Below, in pieces: positions 1 to 12,860 of a DNA stretch of 64,000 nucleotides. The translations under genes were made by a program, and so were the position numbers. Position 1 is the stretch's first letter. Each line of letters starts with the position of its first letter. The notes beneath the pieces are model-generated. The model saw only the letters and a list, made by a program, of their open reading frames with translations, ran no database searches and had not been told where the DNA came from. Source of the DNA: Microcebus murinus (lineage: Eukaryota > Chordata > Mammalia > Primates > Cheirogaleidae); contig NC_134108.1 in assembly GCF_040939455.1 (NCBI RefSeq), forward strand, positions 5,671,501 to 5,735,500. The letters are read 5' to 3'.

Positions 1-3000
1 AGCAAGAATTCTCTGGAACCAACAGTCATTCGTTTTAAGTTTGAAGTTGATGCTACGCAGCAGGTCCTGCCCCTTTGCTGAAGCCGCCAGCTCTGTATCT
101 GAATTCTTAGGTTCAACATTTCCCCCAGGGTGACGGCCGGCACAGTGTCCTGCGTGCCTCTGCCTGTCCCCATCCCCAGCCTGCAGCTCTAGGTATGAAT
201 TCTGGACTAGACGGAACTGTTAAAATAGGTGATATCTATGATCCACTCCTTTAGGCAAAAAACATGGAAATGCAACTGGACTGGAAATATTAAAAATTTT
301 AAGTTAATGTATAAGTTGAACAAAAAGCAGTAAAAACAGCAATAACAATGTTAAAAGACAATAGGATGATGATTCAGGCAATAGTTGTTTGATTGAAATG
401 GGAAAAGGAAATGGGTAGAAATCAAAAAGTGAAAATATAAGTAAAATTTGCTATAAGCCAACTTTTGTTGCCTTTTGTTCTTGTTTCATTTTGTCAGTGA
501 AACCTTGCTGTCTAATTAGTTGCTATCTGAGGCAGCTTATTAACTCTGGTCTGTTTTTTCCTCTCTGTATTTCACAAACCTTTCAAGAATCCCATTTGTC
601 TCTTCCCCCCTAAGCTAGATAGCTCAAATGTGTAGACTGTTCCTTCATAACTCATGCCTGTGGCTTCATAAATCATTTACTCTTGCAAGCTGTGTGTCAT
701 GCTTTCTGAAGCTGATGGGGCTTCTTCATTTATTCTGACTCCCAGATATCAAGGACTAAAAATAAATAAATAAACAGACTATACAGAAGGTTTTGAGTCT
801 TTTAAAGCCAATTTTATAGGCATGAAATAGTGAAATATTTATTTTGACATGGGCTATAGACCAGACCAGTTTTTCCTGTTTATTGTACACAAGAATCCCC
901 AATTTGCATATTTAAGAAACTTTTGCTTAAGAAATGGAACACTCCAGACATTCTTTTCATGATATCATGATATGAAGTTTGCCACACAAATACATCAGAA
1001 TACATTCCTACTGATAAATTTATTAAACTGTGGTTAAGAAACCACCACTCTCTTACTGTTTTGAAGGGTTTTACGAATGTTCTAATCCAAAACAAGTTGA
1101 TGCTCTTTGCAGTCCTATAATGTCTAGAAGTTTGTAGACATTTGTGCAAAAGTAAAAAAAAATATGAATATCGGTATTTCCTGTACCCAGTTGTAAGCTT
1201 ACAGTTCTCATGCTCAAGTTTTCCCTTGAAGGGGATAAATAAAAGATAAGCAGTAAAATGTAACTTGACATTCGACTTTGGAGCAGTTGCCTATCAAGTG
1301 TCAGCTTCTGGAAAGTACAGCCGTACCTAATGCGTCATTGTGAACATTTGTAGTGGAGACTAAGGAGATGGGTCTTTTTGTTGTTATTACTGGAATTCCG
1401 TGGAAAGTAGGGCAACGTAAGTCAGTTGAGTACTTGTTACCCCTAGTTGTCCCTTTGTTGTTTGAACATACACCTGATTGCCGTGTATAACAGATTTTCA
1501 TTCCATATGGTGGTGGTGGCATATAAATCCACAGAGAGTGTCCCTACTTCCTAGGGGCAGCATGGCTGTTCCCTTTGTTACTCATTGTATCCTGGAATGC
1601 TCAGTCCAGGAGACCCTCTGGATTGAGCCTTGCTAGACATGCCCTCCTCTCAGCAGGGCGTTGCATGAGTTCAGCAAATTGCTTTTGTGGAGTTCAAACC
1701 CAGAAATTTACTTTGAGCCCTCTGGCGTGTGATTTATTGTTTTGCTATTATAGCATTGATTTTAATAACCGTGAATCACTTGTAGCCAGTGCTGTGGTGT
1801 GGGTTCAGCTTAGTATTCTGTTTTTAACAAAATTAAGATCTCATTTCATAAGCAGCTTCCTTGCTGTGATTGTTATCAATCCATATCAGAAAAGATACAA
1901 TCTTAGCTGTGAACAAAAGAATAATATAATTTTCCTCACAGGAAATTTCTTTCTCAATAGTCAGACATTCTGTTTAATTTAAAGCAAAGGGAATTCCAGG
2001 GTCTAAACTAGTATCGGGATTGACAGATTCAAACTCCCAATGTAGGAAACATCTTTTGCGTGTCTTAAAAGTAATTTACATGTGGTGGTGGTGTGTGAAG
2101 GGCGTGGGCTTGAGGTTAGAGAACAAAAGTAATGGCTCTTGAAATAAACTGTTCGAGTCATTGGTCATACTTGACCCTACACTACTAATAATTATAGTCA
2201 CTAAAGGTGACAGGGGATTTTTAAAAATTATAATTATATTCAAAGTGAATTCTGATCCTTGGTTGAATTTTTTTTATTGTATATGTTTTACTGCCAGATT
2301 TATACAATATTTCATACAGGTGGTATTTAAATGATAGTGATATGCAAAATGGGTTATTAAATAATAATACGATTTTTCACTTCTATAATTTATCACACAG
2401 TGCACAGTTGACAACTGTCATCTCAAGCAGTATTACAGTCCTCCTTGGGGTAGAGAGAAAACCTAACATCTGTTACGTGATGTTAAGCTTAATTAAAAAA
2501 ATCCTTGTTTCTTCTACAGTTCTGTTTAAGTGGTCCATTATTTTGTATAGAAAAGTAAATTTGTTAGTGATTAATAGTCATTCTGGTATAAGAGCTACAC
2601 ACATATTTCAAGGTTTACTGTTTTTTTAAGGTATTTTCTTTTCCTGATCAATGTAGTCACGCCTTTTAAAGATTCATGCATGTCTAGAAACATATTTTTG
2701 AATGCCTGGCAGGTATTTTTTTGAGTTGCCATTTAGTGTTTACTTTCTAACACATCCCTGCAAGATAAACTTAAAAACTAAGTTTCACAGTGTCTCTCTT
2801 AAAACAAAGGAATGTAATTTAAAATAAAGTGTGGCTTTAGGTATGTTGTTGTAAGACCACAAAGGACTATATAAATATGTTCATTTCTTTATTTTTCATT
2901 TTTGTATTACTCTGTATCTATAGCCCAGAATTTAAGGTGAGACACCAAAATAATGGTTTTCAACTCTGCTCGGTTCAACTGTGAGCCAGGCCAGAGTATC

Positions 3001-4439
3001 ATTTTCTTTCTCTCTGCCAACCCCACTCCCCACCTTCCACTGCTTTCCTGCCTCAGTCCTCATCCTCTTGAGCCCTAAATTCATCTGATCTGGGTGGAGA
3101 AGAGGCTCCCTGGAATCTGAACACTTCTTAGCTCTGTAGGTGAGGACAGAGCCAGCACCAAGGTAAGGGCACACAGATCACTAAGGAAAGGCCACCTGGC
3201 TTGGAACTGGCAAGAACGTGTTTTGGACTGGAAGCAAAGGGGGCATGATTCAAGGAGCATCCTTTAAATGACAGGGAAAAAAAAAATTATCTTCAGTTTC
3301 AATCACCTCTGGTCTTTGTTTTCTTCACTGGCATGCACAGTACATTCCTCTGAGGCCAGCTTCCTGACAGTAAAATAGAAAAACAAAAGGAGGGATTTTA
3401 GCAAGGGAGGCAGCCACAGCCCAGCTTTCAATCATGAGCCCAGTTGGAAAGGGCATTCTTTCCCTCCTTCCGGAATGCAGGGAGGAGGAAACAGAGCTAT
3501 GGAAAGTATGGACCTCCCATTTGAATAATTAGCTGTAGTTGAGTTGCAGCTTTTTGGGGTACACTTTTTAGTCTATTTCGGGATTCAGCTTTGAAAACCA
3601 TCCAATTAGGGCCGACTCTTGGTTGGGGGTAAGGGGACTGAGGATCCTTCCGGCTGATGGGGCAAAAGAAAACTTCTAGAAACCAGGGCAATCCCCTCAC
3701 CAATTGATCTCCAGCTGGAACAAAAAAATAAGACTTTATTCTTTGCAAGTCTTCTCAGCAGGGGCAGAAGAAACAGCAGGTGATTTTCTCTCACCGGAAC
3801 CAGGCATTCACCCTTCTCTAAAGGGAGAAGTGTTAGAGAAGCCTTCCTAAGGTGGAATGCCTGGATTGTGCAACTAATCTATTATTTTATTTTCATTGAT
3901 AATGTTATTTTGTTAGCCATGCTGAGTCGATGAAAGGCGGTCTATTGAAAACTTTTTTCACTGGTGGAAATAAAATCAGCTTATCTTATTTCTTCCCTTT
4001 AAAGCAGCATGGTTGCACATATCCTGTGAAAAGAAAATGTCACACTGATTCCCTTGCTCCCATGTGACTGAACTACTTGGAAAGGAAGTTGATTTTACTT
4101 GCTGTGGGATTGATTTTAAATTCGTCTTTGAATTATCTTCTCCAAGAGCTGTTTCCAGTCAGCGTGTTGAGAATCCCAGTTGAGCTGTTAATTTTGTCCT
4201 ACCTATGTAGTTTAAGCAAACCAAATATTTTATGTTCTGACTCGAAGGAGGTAAAGATTACATTTATAGCTTGTGATAAAACTTTAAATAATATACTTGA
4301 TAAAAGATCGGATGCATCAGTTGTTATTAAAAGAATAATATATGTTGAACCTCATGATTCTATTTGCTGCGTTTCTATCATGTTTGACCTGCAAAGTTGG
4401 CACTTTCATGTGGTTGAGCCTTTGTTGATAATCTTGCTA
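1..4439. other. Unique non-coding DNA, no repeat or gene recognised
   Basis: I see no repeat family, RNA gene or convincing exon. Open frames are short and unrelated in composition to a coding gene; the largest starts at 4077 and runs into the next segment. Isolated splice-like sites occur, for example a strong donor-like site near 1418, but none pairs with an acceptor and an open frame. Cross-species alignment would be needed to find conserved non-coding elements here. Confidence 0.6.
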
Positions 4440-4745
4440 AAAGTGCATGGGGTGAGGGTGGGAGTGTGCCTCAGAACAGGGAAGGGGTTACTGCTCCCAG
4501 AAGGAGGGAAGAGTGGAGGGAAGACCACAAAAGTAGATACACATTATCCCTGTCAATCATTCCTTTATCTGTGAAAGAAATGTAAAGGGAGCCTATGTGG
4601 AGAGGTTGAAGAAAATGGTAACTAGAGAAAGAGAAGGAGGAAGAACAGGTTGGGGCAGAAGGAAGGCAGAGGAGATGAGACGGGGGTGGGAGGAGAAGGG
4701 GAGAGTGAGGTGGAGAGAAGGGGAAGAAAGAGGCAGAGAATTTAT
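4440..4745. repeat. Purine-rich (G/A) low-complexity tract
   Basis: The plus strand is strongly biased to G and A, above all from about 4600 to 4742, with repeated gga, gaa and ggag words and few pyrimidines. Such polypurine tracts can form triplex (H-DNA) or G-rich structures. The bias also explains the open frames across this stretch. Confidence 0.6.
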
Positions 4746-7345
4746 TGTAATAATTACATTTATCAAATAAGAAACAAGCAGTGTAAAAATGAGAGATACT
4801 TAAAGCAAGACTATATGATTATGTCCATGGGAAAGATGAGACATGAGCTTCTCATGCTTCCATATTATTTAGACTGTGTTCACATGTAAATAGCAGTCAA
4901 TGGGATATTTACGAAAAGTTAAACTTTCCATTCTGAAGTGTGTTTGCCAAATTGTCTGATACTTTATAGTCAACTCTTTATTCATAAGTTGCTTCCATAA
5001 GACCTTGTTGTTCCTCATTATCCCTTTAGTCCAGGTCTGTGGCATATTTGCAAATTATGGATAACACATAATGATTTAAATGTCTTTAATGACCTAGTAA
5101 TTTGAAAATTTCCTACTCTGCTCTAAAAAGATGTACCTAAACCTGGCTTTCAAGAATACATACCACTTCAAGTAATTCCTCTTACAATCATATTGAGGGC
5201 ATTTTGTGAATGCTTCTTTGAATTAATCTATATTTTTAAAGAATTACTGGTACGACTTTGACTGACTTTTTTGGCAATCTTATTTTCATCTCAGTAGTCA
5301 CTAAAACTGTGTTTTCTGAATATAGTGGGGGAAATTTCAGAGAGATTTGCATATTACCTTTTCCTGATGATGGTTACAAAACTTTGAATTCTTAGTTTTT
5401 ACATGATGCTTTGACTAGTATGAGAATTTTTCTAACAGGGTACTACCTGAAATTTTACATGAGTAATTAGTGAGGGAATCAGCAGGATGACAAAACTGGT
5501 TCAAGAGAGGGTAGGAATTTTCTATAATCAGAGATCAAAAGGAATGCTGAAGTGGTAAGTTAGATATCATATTGGTTAATAACTTACAGGATAATAAAAC
5601 TGGAAACTTTGGGTTGTCTTTTCAACATGACAAAACTATTAATCATCTCATTTTACCAGGTTCTTTTTTAAGGAGGAACCCAAACTTTGAGAGGTATAAA
5701 ATGTCTGGGCCCCAGTCAACAGAAAATATAGTTAAGTTTAACAAAGTTACATTTCTCTAGAGAGTCAGAAGATACTTAGTGGGTTTATGCTCTAGGATGA
5801 CATCAACAAATCACTTAATCATTTTTTCCTTCTTTCAAATTTTGAGTGATTTTTCTTATAGTAATGCCATCTATTTTAGGAAGTAAAGTGATTCCTCCAG
5901 CAAGATGCTGAAAATTGCACAAGTATTTTACAGTGTATTTGATCCCCTTTAACCATGTGTCAGTTATTAGCTCTTCATTCACATTTTAATTATCATGATT
6001 AGCAGGTGATAAGAATCAAAATCTGGTTCTTTGTTACATAAAAATCTTATGACAATTACATGGAAGACAGTTGTGGTTGACACTCTTGAGCATTGAAGTT
6101 GACACATTAAATCAGATGGTGAGTTCAGAGCCTATTGGTTGTTTGATTTTAATGGGTAGTGATCTTCAGTTGAAGCATCTGCTACAATGAACTTGACATT
6201 TGCAATAATAATACATAAGCTTATTTAATTACTATATTTCATTCGCTTCCACAATGTGGGAGGCCAAGGCTACTATTTTATGAATAGAGCCTCTTTGTAC
6301 AACTTTGTAAAAGGCTTAAGTTCAGAATAACTGTGAATATATCAGGAACAACAGAAAGTCTAATAGCTGAATGTCCCTGGACAGTGTTACCATTTGGAGA
6401 TTAATTTAAGGGTTCTTGAAATTCAAATGAACTCCTGGCAGTAGACAGCTGAAGCCTCAGTCATATCTTAGCAGCTCTACTTTAATTAGGTCAACATCTA
6501 GCACTTTTGTTTCAGATAAACGTATTTTAAGTGAGTGAGGGACAGGGTCGTGAGGAAACAGAGTAGTTATAAAGTCTGGGTTACTTCGGAAGTAGGTAAA
6601 GATAAGTCTGCATGGGAATATAAATAGGTGCATTTCCAATCCTAATTTAGATCACATGATCTAGTAACTGTCAGCACAAAATAATTAAAGCTTGGCACGT
6701 CCTGGAAAGTCCACAATTTTTGGTCAACTTTATCATGGTTCTCAAACTTGAAAGAGAATCAGAATCATTATAAAACTTCAAATAATAGCTTTCTGGACCC
6801 ATTCCAGATTTACAAAATAAAAATACTGGGGCTGAGGAGAGAGGCAGGACAGTAAAGGTGTGATCTATATTTTTAAGTTTCACCGTTAGGAACTGTTATC
6901 TTAGAAGTGTGGTGGCAGCCATGTGGAAGGGCTCAGGAGAAGCTGGCAGGTGGTGTAGGTACCGACTTTGACTACCTGAAGTTCTGATGGTGGACAGTGT
7001 GCTTTTTATTTCTTTTCCCAAACAGAAGGTTCCTAGTGTCTGGGGCATGGAGGATTAGATTATTAACCTCAGTTTGCTTGTATTCAAAGGACTGACTCCA
7101 GTACCATATGGTATAGTCACAGTGCTTATAAAGGCACAACTAGACCAATAATTAAGAAATTATATTTCGGAGAATATTTGCTACACAGATATACTGAAAC
7201 AAAAAAGTCAAATGTAACAAGGAAATACTGTGCAGATAGTCTGTATCTGTTTTCTAGAGACCATTCTCCATAATATTCGTTGAAGATTTGTATTAGAATA
7301 GTATGTTTTGTAGAATAAAGGTTCACATTGAACCTTTGTCACTAT
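4746..7345. other. Unique AT-rich DNA
   Basis: No repeat family, RNA gene or coding exon was recognised. Open frames are 60-80 codons on both strands, as expected by chance in AT-rich DNA. Confidence 0.55.
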
Positions 7346-7558
7346 CTGGACTTGAATTCCAGTTCCACCTACTCTGTCTGACTTTGGCAAAGATCAAAAT
7401 TTAATTTATGTTTTAGCATCTGCATCGGTAAGTTTGGAATAATAATGGCAGTGATCCTATATGGTTGAAGAGTGAAGGTCGAATAAGTTAATGCATGTAA
7501 AGAGCTTAGTTTAGTGCCTAGGACATAGAAAGTGCTCCCTAAATTATAGCCATTAGTA
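7346..7558 (+). mobile_element. MIR SINE (ancient tRNA-derived)
   Basis: The order of diverged MIR landmarks is preserved: the opening 'gacttgaattccag', a core around 'ggaataataatgg', then 'ttaatgcatgtaaagagctta', 'gtgcctaggacatagaaagtgct' and a terminal cattagtaat. MIRs are fossils shared by mammals, and this copy has no coding content. Confidence 0.75.
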
Positions 7559-7721
7559 ATCAAGGCGAGTTGGGTAAAATTCTACTAGGGAACAGTGATG
7601 TTACCTGTGTAAATCTGGTTCTAAAACCTGGGTGTCCAGCCCACTAGGGAGAGTCGGTCACTCTGCTTGGTGTTCCCGTGCCCCTTAAGTTTGCATGCGT
7701 TTCTTTGTTTGCAATACCTGG

Positions 7722-8115
7722 TGTGTTCGTTTGCTAAGGGCACCATAAAGGAATGCCACAGACTGGTTGGTTTGAACAACAGAAATGAATTTTCTCATAG
7801 TTCTGGAGTCTAGAAATCCAAGACCAAGGTGTGGGCATGTTTGATTTCTCCTGAGGCTTCCTCCGGGCTTGCAGATCTTGCGGCATCCTCACAGGGTCCT
7901 TCCTCTGTGCTCCCCCATCCCCAGTGTCTCTCCTGTGTCCTAATATTTTCTATGAGGACACCAGACCAGTTGGACTTGGGCCCACCCTACTGACTTCATT
8001 TTAATTTAATTCCTTCTTTAAAGGCCCTATCCCCAAATGTAGTCATGTTCTGACATACTAGGAGTTAGAGCTTCAGCGTATGCATTTTAGGGGGTGCATG
8101 ATTCAGTCCATAACA
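7722..8115 (-). mobile_element. Solo LTR of the MaLR (MLT1-type) group
   Basis: Read on the minus strand this matches an MLT1-type LTR. On the plus strand it runs from 'tgtgttcgtttgctaaggg' through 'cagttctggagtc' to 'ttcagtccataaca'. The ends are the usual TG and CA, and the element is bracketed by a 5-bp direct repeat, cctgg (7717-7721 and 8116-8120), as expected for ERVL-MaLR integration. It is about 394 bp with no internal proviral sequence beside it, so it is a solo LTR left by recombination. Confidence 0.85.
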
Positions 8116-8120
8116 CCTGG

Positions 8121-9559
8121 TGCCTCTGTACACCATGAACTAGATGATCTTTGAGGGCCAATTTTATCTTCTTCTTCCTCTTCTTTTATTTTTTAATCAT
8201 CAAAGCCTTGATCATAAGAGACCTTCAAATGAATATTTGCTGTACATCTGGATCCTCCGTACCGAAGTCAAGGATGCTTAAGGAAAACTCAGGAAGGTCT
8301 CTGCAGGCAAATGTGATGCTTGGTCTCTGTAGAGAAGCTCTGACTGGGCAAGGGCTTATTTTTGGAAAGCTGTTTCTCTTTTGAGATACCTGCCATTATA
8401 GAAGCAGGATAGTCGGCATTGTAACCAGAGGCTTAAGATATTTAGGAAATAATAACCTAGGTCTCCTTTGCAGTAAGTGCAAGTGTCAAAACAGGCTGCC
8501 CTGTCCCTTTGCATAGTTATCTCTTAAAGCCTCCAAAAGTGCCCGAGGTCATATGGAGGGGCTGCCCTGTGTGCCGACATATTCTGCAACATTTGTGTTA
8601 TTCTCTCTCTGTGACACTCTTGCTCATCCAATCCCAAACAAACACTTCTTGCGTTCATAATGGAGGCTGGTCCTTGGTTTTATTTCTATCTTATTTATAT
8701 AGAGATCTATGATAGAAAGCATTGGATTCTGCACTGCTAATGATATTTCATGACTCTTGTGTGTTTATATGTTCACTTTAAAAAAAAATAAAACTCTTAA
8801 GTGTTGGTTTCAAACCTTTGCCAAATTTCAAAATGTGAGTGTACTAAATTGACTCTTAAAGGGCATATTTCAAGGTATTTGGCAAATTTCCAAACCCAAT
8901 ATCCCTGGTAGGAAGCACTGAGCTCTTTGCTAATGAGGAAAAGGAAGGGAGGATTATTATTTCTAAACTGACAAATGAAGCAGCAAATTGCCAGCCAACC
9001 TGCACTTCATCCATTAGGGTGGAGAAAGGCCTGCTGGAGTCCTGGGCAAACTGATGAGGTGGACAGTCTGGTTCGATGCCATGAAGACAATAGTTGAGGC
9101 TTAGTGACCAGGAGTTCGTGGATAGAGAAGGCAAAAGGGAAGTAAAAAGTGCGTAGGTTTTTGAAGAGGGCACGTGAGGACCACAGTGGCCATGTGGCAC
9201 TTAAAGCAGGAGTAGCCTAGCCGGCTTTCCTTTGAATAGCACCTCATGGCCCTTTTCCATTTCTTCCCAGGTCTTCTTCTTTCAGGGCTCTGCTCTCAGT
9301 TCTGTGCAGTATAAGGGAGCAATCTGGAACCATCTACCTCAAATGTCCCTCTGACATTTGCCTTCCTCCAACAAAACTTGATGATGTCCCAGCCCATGTC
9401 ATGATGCCATTTTCTCATTTTCTCTACCCCCCCCCAGCCCGCCTGACTGCAATCCCATCACACTTCTCAGCTGCCTTGGGACTGGATCCAGTTCTGCCCT
9501 CAGATGCAACGTGGTCTGCTCTTCTCTCCCCATAAACCTGAATCGGGGAATAGCATCAC
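8121..9559. other. Unique DNA
   Basis: No repeat or gene was recognised. A minus-strand frame of 114 codons (8856-9200) shows no familiar domain and no splice or start context, so I treat it as chance. A short C run lies at 9427-9435. Confidence 0.5.
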
Positions 9560-10085
9560 ACCGTGTGTACTGAATAACTATTTCCGAGCACCTGTTAGGT
9601 GTCAGGCACTGTGTAAGGCACTGGGGTGACACACCTGCAAACGCAATGGAAAACAATCACCCCTGCCCTCCCGGAACACATTTTAAAAGGGCTAAGCTGA
9701 CAACCAACAAAATAAATCCATCGGATACACACAGTCGTATTTCAGATGCCGATATATGCTATAGAAAAAAAAATATGCTGGGGATAGGAAGTGGAGGGTG
9801 CAGTTTTAAGTAAGGAGGTGTGGGTAGACCTCATTGACCAGGAGGCATCTGAGTAAGACAACAGCCGGGGGCTAGGGAGTGAGGTGCGTGGGAGAGAGTG
9901 TCAGATGAAAGGAGCAGCAAGCTCAGGTCCAGAGGAGGTGGGAGTTGGCCTGGAGGCAAGGCCAGGGAGGCAGGAGTGGGTGAGTTGGAGAGCTGTAGCC
10001 AGGCTCTGAGAGATGAAAGGGGCCCGAGGGTGCTGCACCCTGTGAGGAGCTGAAAGGACGTCACTTTTGCTGACATGCTGTGCTG
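9560..10085 (-). mobile_element. L2 LINE fragment (antisense)
   Basis: Antisense landmarks of the L2 3' region appear in order: a 'caggcactgtgtaaggcactgggg' type start near 9603, a decayed 'cctcattgaccaggaggcatctgag' segment near 9830, then 'gccagggaggcaggagtggg' and a gatgaaagg segment to about 10080. Old and indel-rich, so the boundaries are approximate. Confidence 0.65.
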
Positions 10086-10683
10086 AGCAGGAGAATTCTG
10101 CCTGTTATGTAGTGAATAGAGCAAGAGGGGAAAGATGTCAATCTGGGAGTATGATTCAGATGGAATTTAAAGGCATGAGGTTATCATGGGTTTCTGAATT
10201 CAGTGCATCCTAACACTGGCCCAGATATCCCTTTAGGAATACCCTTAACAGAAATATACACATGACAAGAGAAGACACAAACCCCTACCATTTGTGGTTT
10301 GTCTTATGGTGCTTTGGTTATAAATAAAGGAGGTAGAGTGGACACACATATTTTAAGTTGTCATTTTTTTGTCACCCTAATGAGTCTTATACCCTAAGGC
10401 AATGAATTAAGGTAAGGGTGCTCCAGAGTGAGAAGGAAAAGGGCAGCAGTGAGTGGAACTGGGAAAAGGGGGGACCGGCTTGTCCCTTTTGCAGAACAGT
10501 ACATATGGACATTAATTTCCTTAACTCCTGTGCCTGCACGTGGTTGGAAAACTTTGGAATGACACTGCTCGTTGGAAGGGCTCTGTTGTTTGAAATAATC
10601 AGGGTGATCTCTAAAGCTTGCTTAAAACTGGTTTAAAAAAGTATCAAACCAAATATATTTACTGCTATGGAGTTTGGTCTGTT
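10086..10683. other. Unique DNA
   Basis: No repeat family recognised. A 72-codon plus-strand frame (10418-10636) has no identifiable domain and is treated as chance. Confidence 0.45.
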
Positions 10684-10698
10684 TAGATTTTGTATCTT

Positions 10699-11041
<343 letters not shown>

Positions 11042-11248
11042 TAGATTTTGTATCTTGACTCAGTTTTGATGAATTCTGTTTTCTTAAGAAGTTGTTCATT
11101 TAATTCAAGTTATTAAGTTTACAAAGAATTGTGCAAAGTAGTTGCTTCTGAATTTGATATTATCTTCATACCTGCTAATCTTCCTTACTTTAATTTTATA
11201 TATATTTGCATTTTTATTTCCTTATATTACCTTGAAGTTTATTGATTA

Positions 11249-11615
11249 CAGATGTTGTTCCACTTAACAATGGTTTGACTTACGGTTTTTCAAGTTTGTG
11301 ATGGTAGAAAAGCAATGCACCTTCAGAGAAACCTCACTTCTAGTACCCATACAACCATTCTGTTTCTCACTATCAGTGCAGGTATTCAATAAATTACATG
11401 CAGTATGCAACACTTTGGTATAAAATAGGCTTTGTGTAAGATGGTTTTGCCCAACTGTAGGCTATTGTAAGTGTTCTGAGCACATTTAAAGTAGGCTAGG
11501 CTAAGCTATGATATTTGGTAGGTTAGGTGTACTAAATGCATTTTCAATTTACAATATTTTCAACTCACAATGAGATTATGGGGATATAACCTCATTCTAA
11601 GTCGAGGACCATCTG
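11249..11615. mobile_element. Tigger-group (Tc1/mariner) non-autonomous DNA transposon
   Basis: The segment starts with 'cagatgttgttccactta' and ends with 'taagtcgaggaccatctg', which are imperfect terminal inverted repeats of about 20 bp. TA dinucleotides flank both ends (11247-11248 and 11616-11617), the target duplication of Tc1/mariner elements. The interior, with 'gtaggctaggctaagctatg' and 'ggtaggttaggtgtac', is a familiar medium-reiterated primate sequence. I am sure of the superfamily; I do not assign the exact subfamily. Confidence 0.8.
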
Positions 11616-11829
11616 TATAGGTTTTTTTCCCGTACTAAAGAACACAGTTTTTAATTTATTTGCTGTTTCTACCCATTTTCCAATTTAGCAATTTCTGGTT
11701 TTATCTCAATATTCCCTTCCTTTACTTTTTTAGGGTTAGATTGTTCATAAATATTTAATCATAGTTCTGTCTTCTTTTATCATACCTTGATATGGACACA
11801 CACTTTTTATTTCTTATAATACTTTTCAA

Positions 11830-12420
11830 GACTACAGTTTTTTTTCTCTGAGCATTGATTTAATTTATAGTGCTTCATTATTAATGCTTGTACTATATTC
11901 TGTGATTTCCATTTGGATGTCCTATTTGCTTCAAGAGTTGCTTAAAGTAATTATTTAGAATTAACAGCTGTTCGGTTATTTTTATTTTATTGATTCCCAG
12001 GTCTATTACATTGTGTTCAGAGAATGTTATATGTAGTATTTCCACCTCTGTAATTAATTTATATTTTATTGTGGTCTAATATATGGTTTCTTCCAATGAA
12101 TTGTTCATAGCATTTGAGAAAAAATGTAATTTATGTTGTTAGAAATGTACTTCCTCTGCTTACTACCTACATTTTTCTATTCACTTCCCATTTTAATGAA
12201 ATTATATTATTTTACAATCAGGACAAAGTATATCAAACTGATTCTTTGTTTCCCTAACATCTACAGTTGTTTCTTGTCTTGTTTCTATTATTAAACTAAT
12301 AGTTTAAGTTTTTTTAGGGAAGTTTTATGGGAACAATGTTTAAAACTCTGGATTACTTTTCTCAGGTCACTCTTCCCTTGGGGTTTTTATTGCTGTGATT
12401 TTAGTATATTTTTGACATTT
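11830..12420 (-). mobile_element. Probable very old L1 ORF2 fragment (antisense)
   Basis: Several phrases follow, in order, the antisense of old L1 ORF2, for example 'attgtgttcagagaatgtta' near 12012 and 'ggtctaatatatggtttctt' near 12073. The copy is too diverged to give an open frame and the ends are uncertain. Confidence 0.45.
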
Positions 12421-12840
12421 GGATGTGGAAAAGTCAGAGGTAAATCTGATTTATTCATCCACATAAGTGAATTTGATCTTTCTGTTGGCTGCCCCCAAAA
12501 CTCCCCTTTAACTCTAGAATCCAATTATTTATTAGGATATATCTTGGTGTTGTTGATTATAGCTCATTTTCCTTTGATTTCAATATGTAGATTCGTATCT
12601 TCTTTCTTTTGTTTCTAAATCATTTAAACCTGTTTACCTCACTTTTCTCTTTTCTATTCTTTATCCTTACAGTATTTTTAACTGTGAGTTTGCACCCTTA
12701 TGCTCTTTTCCATTTTATTTTTATTTATTTTTTTCTTAAGTTCTTTCAGCTCTTATTTCATGTTGCTCTGTTATCTCTTTAGCTCTTGTATTTCTACTCT
12801 ATTGTTTTTTGTTTGTTTGTTTTTTGATAGATCTGAGTGC

Positions 12841-12860
12841 TTGGTTGGTTGGTTGGTTGG
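12841..12860 (+). repeat. (TTGG)n microsatellite
   Basis: Five uninterrupted ttgg units inside T-rich DNA. Confidence 0.95.

Noticed and set aside
4077..4574. 165-codon open frame on the plus strand in unique DNA
   Set aside because: One frame of this length is not surprising among six frames of 64 kb. The C-terminal third is the purine-rich tract, no domain is recognisable and no transcript signals accompany it. It would need conservation to be reconsidered.
8856..9200. 114-codon minus-strand frame
   Set aside because: No recognisable domain, no splice context, single isolated frame in unique DNA.
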